The translations under genes were made by a program, and so were the position numbers. Shown here one piece after another: positions 57,751-64,000 of a stretch of DNA of 64,000 nt. Source of the DNA: Chromohalobacter canadensis (GTDB taxonomy: Bacteria; Pseudomonadota; Gammaproteobacteria; Pseudomonadales; Halomonadaceae); the NCBI RefSeq assembly GCF_034479555.1, contig NZ_CP140151.1:620001-684000 (forward strand). Direction: 5' to 3'. Positions within the stretch are counted from its first letter, which is position 1. Every line of letters starts with the position of its first letter. The notes below the pieces were generated by a model that was not told the origin of the DNA, ran no database searches, and saw only the letters and a list, made by a program, of their open reading frames with translations.

Positions 57751-60390
57751 TCAGGCCTCGGCCAGCGCCCGTTCAACCATTTCGAAGACGTTGGGCGAGA
57801 GTTCCTCGGCACGAATGCGCTCGAGCTCGGCCTTCATCAGCGCCTGACGCTGCTCGTCGAAACGCTGCCAACGCGTCAACGGCGTGATGATGCGCGCGGC
57901 GATCTCAGGATTGAGGCTGTTGAGCTCGATCACCACATCCGCCAGTAGGCGATAGCCCTCGCCGTCGAGTCGGTGGAAGTTGATACGGTTCTGCGCCGCG
58001 AACGCGCCGATCAACGCACGCACCTTGTTGGGGTTCTTGAGCGAGAACAGCGGATGCGCCATCAAGTATTTGACGCGTTCCAGCACATCCTCCTGCGGGC
58101 GCGTGACCTGGATGGTGAACCACTGATTCATTACCAGCGGATCATGCGCCCATTTCTCGCCGAACGCCTTGAGCGCCGGCTCGGCGATGTCACTGCGTGA
58201 GCTGTGCACCAGCATCGTCAAGGCCGCACGCACGTCGGTCATGTTGTGCTCGGCATCGACCTGCGCCTCGGCCAGTGCCACGCCCTCGTCGTCCTCGATG
58301 CTCATCAAGTATTCGAGCGCCACATTCTTCACCCGACGCCGTGCGATCTGATCCGGCTCCGGTGCGTAGGGCTCATCGCTGCGGTGGGCTTCATGGATGG
58401 CCAGGAATTCGTCGCGCAGGGCCGTGGCAAGCGACTGCTTGACGAAGACGCGCGCGGCGTGGATGGCATCTACGTCGACCATCGGCTGCTGCTCGGCGAT
58501 GTAGGCCTCCGAGGGTAACGTCAGCATCTCGGCGAGCACCGCCTTGTCATCGGTCTCGGTGGTCAAAAGGCGCCGATACGCGTCGATGACGCGGCTATCC
58601 ATGACCTTTTCAACCCCGTTGCGATGCGCCGCGATGAGGTCGTCGAGGGCCAGCATCGTCAGCCGCTGCCCTGCGTCCCAGCGGTTGAAATCGTCCGCGT
58701 CATGGGTGAGCAGGAACGACAGCTCCTCGCGCGAATACGGATAGCGCAGGTAGACCGGCGCCGAGAAACCGCGCAGCAGCGACGGCGTCGGCGCCTCGTC
58801 GATGCCGGTGAAGACATACGTCTGTTCAGTGTCGCGCAGATGCAGCACCGTCTCATGGCCCAGCGACTCACCGTCCAGCGTCAATGCCATGTCGTTCCCG
58901 GACTTGGTGCCCACCAGCCCCATGCGTACCGGAATGTGCAGCGGTTGCTTCTCCGCCTGACCGGGGGTGGGCGGCGTGCGCTGGGAGAGCCGCAGGTGAT
59001 ACTCGCACTTGGCGTAGTCGTACTCGCCATGGGCGTCGATCTCCGGCGTGCCCGCCTGGGAGTACCAGCGCATGAACTGGCTCAAGTCGAGCCCCGAGAC
59101 TTCCGCCATGCAGTCGACGAAATCCTCAATGGTCACGGCCTGGCCGTCGAAACGTGCGAAGTACAGATCCGAGCCCTGGCGGAACGTCTCCCAACCGAGG
59201 AGATGACGCAGCATGCGCACGATCTCGGAACCCTTCTCGTAAATCGTCAGGGTATAGAAGTTGGAGATCTCGATGTAATGATCGGGACGCACGGGATGTG
59301 CCGTAGGGCCAGCGTCTTCGGCGAACTGCGCGGTGCGGAAGAACGAAACGTCCTCGATGCGTTTGACCGGCGCCGAATTGACGTCGGCGGAAAAGCTCTG
59401 ATCGCGGAAGACGGTAAAGCCTTCCTTCAGCGAGAGCTGGAACCAGTCGCGGCAGGTCACGCGGTTGCCCGACCAGTTATGGAAGTACTCATGGGCAACG
59501 ATACCCTCCACGCTCTGGAAGGCCGCGTCGGTCGCTGTCTGCGGATGCGTCAGCACCGCCGCCGAGTTGAAGATATTGAGCCCCTTGTTCTCCATGGCGC
59601 CCATATTGAAGTCGTTGACAGCGACGATCATGAAGCGGTCGAGGTCGTATTCACGACCGTAGGTCTCTTCATCCCAGCGCATGGCGCGCTTGAGCGAGGC
59701 CATGGCGTGGTCGGTCTTATCGAGGTTTTCCGGCTCGACCCAAATCTGCAGCGTGACATCGCGTCCGCTCATGGTCGTGAAGCGGTCCTCGACCTTCTCG
59801 AGATTGCCCGCCACCAGGGCGAACAGATAACTCGGTTTGGGATGAGGATCTTCCCAGGTCACGAAATGCCGGCCACCTGGCAGCTCGCCGCTTTCAACCG
59901 GATTGCCGTTGGAGAGGAGCACCGGCGCCTCGGTCTTGTCACCCACCACCGTGGTGGAGAAGGTCGCCATGACATCCGGGCGGTCGGGATAAAAGGTGAT
60001 GCGGCGAAAGCCTTGTGGCTCGCACTGAGTGCAAAACATGCCGCTGGAAACATAGAGCCCCTCGAGGGCGGTATTGGCAGCGGGGTCGATCGACACCTCG
60101 GTATCCAGCAAAAAGCGCTCCGGCACGCTGGCGATGGTCAGGCCTTCGTCATCAACCTCATACTCGTCGGCTTCCAGCTCCTGACCATCCACGGCAATGC
60201 GCACCAACGACAGTTTGTCACCGGCGAAACGTAGCGGAAGCCCCGCCTCGCGCTCAGGATGGCGCTCGACATGCAGGCGCGCCGTTACAGTGGTCGCCGA
60301 AGGGGCCAGGTCGAATTTCAGCTCGGTATGCGTCACCCGATAGGCGGGCGGCAGGTAATCCTTGAGATGGGTCGCTTGCGGTTCGGACAT
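57751..60390 (-). CDS. pepN: Aminopeptidase N
   Basis: Cytoplasmic zinc M1-family aminopeptidase of broad specificity. The protein is 879 aa (E. coli 870). The exopeptidase motif GAMENKG and zinc motif HEYFHNW, with the following Glu in LKEGFTVF, are intact. The long C-terminal helical domain is complete. AAGGAGC lies 9 bases before the ATG at 60390; the longer frame to 60474 is not supported. Confidence 0.97.
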   Translation of the reverse strand: MSEPQATHLKDYLPPAYRVTHTELKFDLAPSATTVTARLHVERHPEREAGLPLRFAGDKLSLVRIAVDGQELEADEYEVDDEGLTIASVPERFLLDTEVSIDPAANTALEGLYVSSGMFCTQCEPQGFRRITFYPDRPDVMATFSTTVVGDKTEAPVLLSNGNPVESGELPGGRHFVTWEDPHPKPSYLFALVAGNLEKVEDRFTTMSGRDVTLQIWVEPENLDKTDHAMASLKRAMRWDEETYGREYDLDRFMIVAVNDFNMGAMENKGLNIFNSAAVLTHPQTATDAAFQSVEGIVAHEYFHNWSGNRVTCRDWFQLSLKEGFTVFRDQSFSADVNSAPVKRIEDVSFFRTAQFAEDAGPTAHPVRPDHYIEISNFYTLTIYEKGSEIVRMLRHLLGWETFRQGSDLYFARFDGQAVTIEDFVDCMAEVSGLDLSQFMRWYSQAGTPEIDAHGEYDYAKCEYHLRLSQRTPPTPGQAEKQPLHIPVRMGLVGTKSGNDMALTLDGESLGHETVLHLRDTEQTYVFTGIDEAPTPSLLRGFSAPVYLRYPYSREELSFLLTHDADDFNRWDAGQRLTMLALDDLIAAHRNGVEKVMDSRVIDAYRRLLTTETDDKAVLAEMLTLPSEAYIAEQQPMVDVDAIHAARVFVKQSLATALRDEFLAIHEAHRSDEPYAPEPDQIARRRVKNVALEYLMSIEDDEGVALAEAQVDAEHNMTDVRAALTMLVHSSRSDIAEPALKAFGEKWAHDPLVMNQWFTIQVTRPQEDVLERVKYLMAHPLFSLKNPNKVRALIGAFAAQNRINFHRLDGEGYRLLADVVIELNSLNPEIAARIITPLTRWQRFDEQRQALMKAELERIRAEELSPNVFEMVERALAEA

Positions 60391-60534
60391 CGATCGACGC
60401 TCCTTGAGATCGGGGCATGCACTGGCCCCCAAGACATCGCCTCGCGCGCAAAACGCGAGGCACATGCCGAGCATTGTACGGCGTCCGGTGGAGTCGGCTC
60501 AAAAGTGCGGTCAATGCCGCGCTTCATCGAGCTC

Positions 60535-60969
60535 TCAGCGAGATTCCTGGCGTTGGCTAGAGGAAGGCTCCTCGAAAGAAGACAAGACCGGGCAACGTCC
60601 CAGCGACGGTGTCGGGCGGGTCAGAATCCACACCGCGATCCCCATCAAGCCAATGATCAACGCCACACGTAGCACGAGAGGATCGACCGTAAAGGCGATC
60701 ACCCCCATCGAGACAAGCAGCATGACGCACGCCATCCATTTAGCGTGACGGGGAATGGCGCGTTCGCGCTCCCAGGCGAGAATGGAGGGGCCAAAGCGTG
60801 GATGACGACGAATCCAGTTGGCGAAACGCGGTGAGCTTTTCGAGGCCGCCCAGACCGCCACCAGCATGAAACACGTCGTGGGCATGATCGGCAGGAACAA
60901 ACCGATCACGCCCAGAGAGAAGCTGACGCCAGCCAAGCAGATGAACAATAGCTTGCGTATATCGTACAT
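60535..60969 (-). CDS. YbaN/DUF454-family inner membrane protein
   Basis: A 144-aa protein with three or four hydrophobic segments and the DUF454 core GVIGLFLPIMPTTCFMLVAVWAASKSSPRF, then WIRRHPRFGPSILAWERERAIP. Family function is unknown. AAGGTGG is about 9 bases before the ATG at 60969. It ends with a Ser/Glu/Gln-rich cytoplasmic tail. Confidence 0.85.
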   Translation of the reverse strand: MYDIRKLLFICLAGVSFSLGVIGLFLPIMPTTCFMLVAVWAASKSSPRFANWIRRHPRFGPSILAWERERAIPRHAKWMACVMLLVSMGVIAFTVDPLVLRVALIIGLMGIAVWILTRPTPSLGRCPVLSSFEEPSSSQRQESR

Positions 60970-61231
60970 GCGCCGCGCCACCTTGCCGTGATAGAGGGAA
61001 ACGCCGGACTTCACGCGAGATCGCTGGCAGGCATGGCGAAGCCCGACGCCACCTCTTGCATTGAAGCCCGAATCGCGTATCCAGAGAAATCATCCCTTAC
61101 TATCGAGGCGATTATCGCCAAGGACTGGACACGTGCGTTCATTCTAGCGCAAAGCAAGGGGCCAAGACCAAGACAGCGATCTCCTCAGCACTCAGGCATA
61201 TGGCCCGCGCCACCTCCTCCCGTATGCAGCG

Positions 61232-62797
61232 TTATCCGATGGTGGCGTCGGCCTGCCGGGTCGGCGCGCCCTGCACACCGGACGTCGCGATCGGCGTTAC
61301 ACGCAGCATGCGACGCAAGACTTTGCCCACCGGCGACTTGGGCAGTTCCTCGATGAAACGGTAGCCACGCGGACACTTGAAGCGCGTCAGCCCGGCGTCC
61401 AGGCAATAACGCCCGAGTTCCCGCTCATCGACATCGCTACGTGCTTTGATGAATGCCGTCACCACTTGTCCCCATTTGTCATCGGGAAGTCCCACCACCG
61501 CAACTTCCTCGACCTGCGGATGCAGCGACAGCACATTTTCGATTTCCAGCGGGCTGATGTTCTCGCCTCCGGAGTTGATCAGGTCGTCGACGCGGCCGGT
61601 AACGAACAAGTCTCCATCGTCATCGAAATACCCCGTGTCCCCGGTGAAGTACCAACCCTCCCTGAGGGCTTTGCTATCCGCCTCGGGGTACTGCCAGTAG
61701 CCCTCGAATGCCTCGTCTCCGCTCATGTCGGCGATGACTTCGCCTTCTGCGCCTGGTGCTACGCACATCTCCGGCGACGTGGCCCCGATCTTGACCACCC
61801 GCAGCCGCTGGTTGAGCGCCGCGCGTCCCGACGAGCCAGGCTTATGGTTGGCATGCTGATCGACGGTCAAGGCATACAGTTCCGAACAACCATACTGGTT
61901 GACGAACAAACTCGGTTGGAAAGCCTCTTCGACGCGTGCGATCAACCCCGCACTCATGGGCGCACCGGCAAAGCCAACCTTGTCGATGCTGGCTACCCGA
62001 TGCGGGGCGAACCCCGGCGCTTCGAGCAGCATATGATAGAGCGTTGGCACCAAGTTGAGGCTAGTAACTCGCTCACGCTCGATGGCTTCTAACGTCGCCT
62101 CCGGCTCGAACTTGGGAATGCACACGAAGCGTCCGTCGACCATCGCCATCGCCTGGAGCGCGCGTACGCCCGTGGCATGGTAAAGCGGCATCACGCCCAA
62201 CATGGTCTCATCATGGCGATACAGGTTCTGGGCCACGTACGCGGCCGTCGCGGCCCGCTCGACACGATGACGACGCGGCACTCCCTTGGGCCTGCCGGTA
62301 GTTCCCGAGGTATAGAGCATCATCGAGTAATCGTCGGGCGTCGCCATCAGCAACGTCTCACCGGTCGAACCGAGCAGTGAGTCGAAGGCAATCGCCCCCG
62401 GGGGCGTTACGTCACCGACCACGATCCGCGGTATTTGATGCGCCTCGGCACACGCCTGCACCGCCTCGGCGGTCGCATCGTCATGGGCGATGGCCCCGGC
62501 ACCCGAGTTCTTCAGGTAGTAACGCATATCCAGCGTCGTAGAGCGCCAGTTCACCGGCGTGGCGATGACCCCCGCAAACTGGCAAGCCCAGTACAGAGTG
62601 GCCATCTGCCAGCGATTGTGCATGGCCATCACCAGCCGGTCCCCTTTGTCGAGCCCCAGCCGCCGGAGGTGGCGCGCCACGCTCTGGATGTCCGCATACC
62701 ACTGCGCGTAGGTCTTGTGCGTCCGGCCATCACTGATAGCAACGGCGTGCGGGCGCCGCTCGACCGTGGCAAGAAAGCCGCGTCCCAGATCAAACAT
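61232..62797 (-). CDS. AMP-forming acyl-CoA synthetase
   Basis: A 521-aa ANL-superfamily adenylate-forming ligase. The P-loop is YTSGTTGRPKGVPRRH (about residue 185), the A5 motif is YGCSE, then GWYFTGDTGY, and the catalytic Lys region SPVGKVLRR near the C-terminus. It resembles 4-chlorobenzoate/cyclohexane-carboxylate-type CoA ligases more than long-chain FadD. No partner genes are adjacent, so the acid substrate is unknown. AGGAGAAC is 7 bases before the ATG at 62797. Confidence 0.9.
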   Translation of the reverse strand: MFDLGRGFLATVERRPHAVAISDGRTHKTYAQWYADIQSVARHLRRLGLDKGDRLVMAMHNRWQMATLYWACQFAGVIATPVNWRSTTLDMRYYLKNSGAGAIAHDDATAEAVQACAEAHQIPRIVVGDVTPPGAIAFDSLLGSTGETLLMATPDDYSMMLYTSGTTGRPKGVPRRHRVERAATAAYVAQNLYRHDETMLGVMPLYHATGVRALQAMAMVDGRFVCIPKFEPEATLEAIERERVTSLNLVPTLYHMLLEAPGFAPHRVASIDKVGFAGAPMSAGLIARVEEAFQPSLFVNQYGCSELYALTVDQHANHKPGSSGRAALNQRLRVVKIGATSPEMCVAPGAEGEVIADMSGDEAFEGYWQYPEADSKALREGWYFTGDTGYFDDDGDLFVTGRVDDLINSGGENISPLEIENVLSLHPQVEEVAVVGLPDDKWGQVVTAFIKARSDVDERELGRYCLDAGLTRFKCPRGYRFIEELPKSPVGKVLRRMLRVTPIATSGVQGAPTRQADATIG

Positions 62798-62930
62798 CTC
62801 CGTTCTCCTGTCGCTCGTTTTATTGTGTCGTTGCGGTTGTTTTAGCGACAGGATCGAGCGCACAGGCGTGGGTGGCAACGCTAGCCGACCACAAGGATGA
62901 TGCGCATCAAGGTACTGGAACGAATTCCCT

Positions 62931-63416
62931 TCAATCGCGAAAATTCGTGTACTGGAGGGCCAGCTCGGGGCCGGCATCGCTCTTCAACAAGGCGATTGCC
63001 TGCTGCAGTTCGTCGCGCTTTTTACCGTTGACACGTACCTTGTCACCCTGGATCTGTGCCTGCACCTTGAGCTTGGCCTCCTTCAAGCGCTTGACGATAT
63101 CCTTGCACTCCGGCTGTTCGAGTCCCTGCTTCAGCACTACGTCCTGGTGGGCGCGCACACCGCTGGTAACAGGCTCCTTGATATCCATGCAGCGCGCGTC
63201 GATCCCGCGTGCGATCAGCTTGTTGCGCAGCACGTCGAGCATCTGCTTGAGCTGAAAATCCACCTCGGCTTCAAGGGTCACCGTCTCGCCCTCCAGGGTG
63301 AAGCTCGCGGTCACGCCCCGGAAATCGAATCGGGTCTGGATCTCGCGATTGGCTTGATCGACGGCGTTGCTGGCCTCGTGCTTGTCGAATTCGGAGACGA
63401 TATCGAAAGATGGCAT
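62931..63416 (-). CDS. yajQ: YajQ-family nucleotide-binding protein
   Basis: A 161-aa protein: MPSFDIVSEFDKHEASNAVDQANREI, TRFDFRGV and the final ALQYTNFRD are hallmark YajQ segments. It has two RRM-like/ferredoxin-like halves. Homologues bind cyclic di-GMP in Xanthomonas and affect transcription; RNA binding has also been proposed. GAGGAAAG precedes the ATG. Confidence 0.94.
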   Translation of the reverse strand: MPSFDIVSEFDKHEASNAVDQANREIQTRFDFRGVTASFTLEGETVTLEAEVDFQLKQMLDVLRNKLIARGIDARCMDIKEPVTSGVRAHQDVVLKQGLEQPECKDIVKRLKEAKLKVQAQIQGDKVRVNGKKRDELQQAIALLKSDAGPELALQYTNFRD

Positions 63417-63452
63417 GACACTTTCCTCACTCGGGTAAAATCGGGCGCGATT

Positions 63453-63977
63453 CTAGCATGAACCTCGCGCGCGCTTGCCCACGGCATCACTCGATATGGT
63501 GGAACACTCCTCAAGCGTCGAATCGCTCAGCAGCTTGCTCATCTGCCAGGCCGCGCAGCCATCGACGTAATAATCGTCGAGCCAGCGCAGAACGGAAAAT
63601 CCCATGCGCCGATACAGCCCCAACGCCACGCGATTGTCGGCGCGAACCTCCAACTGCAGGCGCGTCATATCTCGCCGCCTGGCCTCACGCTCAAGCGCCT
63701 CGAGCAACGCGCGCCCTACTCCGCCACCGCGCGTTTGCGGGGCCACACAGAACGAGTAAAGCCGTGTCACACGACTGTTGCGCCGGAAAAGTAGCGTGGC
63801 ATAACCGACAACCTCGTTACCCGGCGTAGCATACGCAACGAGCGTATACGCGTTGGCACGCGCCAATAGATAAGCCAGTTGACGGCGTGTAAAGCGGTCG
63901 CCATCGAAACATATCGACTCGAGATGACAGAGCGCATCCAGGTCAGTAACGGTAGCGGCGCGCAGGGAACAGGACAT
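63453..63977 (-). CDS. GNAT-family N-acetyltransferase (RimI-like)
   Basis: A 174-aa acetyltransferase. The acetyl-CoA motif V.PQxRGGGVGRALLEALE is present (CVAPQTRGGGVG), followed by LQLEVRADNRVALGLYRRMGF, where RimI-type enzymes have LEVR.SN..A...Y...GF. It may acetylate a protein N-terminus, but a C-terminal extension of about 30 residues differs from RimI. GGAGAC precedes the ATG, and the whole gene lies within the window. Confidence 0.85.
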   Translation of the reverse strand: MSCSLRAATVTDLDALCHLESICFDGDRFTRRQLAYLLARANAYTLVAYATPGNEVVGYATLLFRRNSRVTRLYSFCVAPQTRGGGVGRALLEALEREARRRDMTRLQLEVRADNRVALGLYRRMGFSVLRWLDDYYVDGCAAWQMSKLLSDSTLEECSTISSDAVGKRARGSC

Positions 63978-64000
63978 GCGAATGTCTCCGGGGTCACGCG

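Noticed and set aside
58624..60234. 536-codon open frame opposite pepN
   Set aside because: Arg/His/Val-rich translation with no family features; pepN is certain in this region.

Overview
The window is about 64 kb of dense, high-GC chromosomal DNA from a gammaproteobacterium. Gene content and order point to a moderate halophile of the Halomonadaceae (Halomonas/Chromohalobacter type). The clues are a class I PHA synthase with phasin, a catabolic operon of betaine/carnitine-type enzymes, very acidic exported proteins, two-subunit transhydrogenase PntAB, and a Pseudomonas-like leuC-leuD-leuB-asd order. The family assignment is inference; no rRNA or species marker is present. I saw no tRNA, rRNA, IS element, prophage or CRISPR array.

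Layout. 0-7.3 kb: isocitrate lyase, then the leucine/aspartate-family block leuC-leuD-leuB-asd on the minus strand, with a divergent LysR regulator. 7.4-16.4 kb: an eight-gene plus-strand accessory operon (Rieske oxygenase, SDR, orphan betaine-type binding protein, GMC dehydrogenase, Rieske reductase, aldehyde dehydrogenase, class II aldolase-fold protein, GATase1-like AraC regulator). This is the most interesting part of the window and looks like a pathway for a quaternary amine that I cannot name. 16.4-19.2 kb: PHA storage (phaC, phasin, DUF6489-like protein). 19.3-26 kb: aroC, prmB/smrB, patatin-like and alpha/beta hydrolases, AEC transporter, YgjV-like protein. 26-28.4 kb: ybiT between two gene remnants, the C-terminus of an FCD/GntR regulator and the C-terminus of glucarate dehydratase. 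These suggest loss of a sugar-acid locus.

28.4-33.9 kb: ABM-domain protein, sixA, gpsA, pntA-pntB with a 24-codon ORF coupled to pntA, then an AT-rich intergenic stretch. 33.9-43.5 kb: an isochorismatase-fold protein lacking all three catalytic residues, selO, a Bax-like glucosaminidase, htpG behind a near-consensus sigma-32 promoter, slt, and small membrane proteins. 43.6-51.7 kb: cspA with a long leader, two highly acidic exported proteins, a deaminase, a YegS-type lipid kinase, a Bcr/CflA transporter, tandem FlgO-like lipoproteins, MgtC-like and FNT-family membrane proteins.

51.9-64 kb: orphan TctC-type binding protein, leuA divergent from an Lrp-family regulator, HpcH/HpaI aldolase, a lipoprotein, a YjfB-like motility protein, pepN, a DUF454 protein, an orphan acyl-CoA synthetase, yajQ and a GNAT acetyltransferase. 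Leucine synthesis is thus split between two loci, each paired with its own divergent regulator (LysR at leuC, Lrp at leuA).
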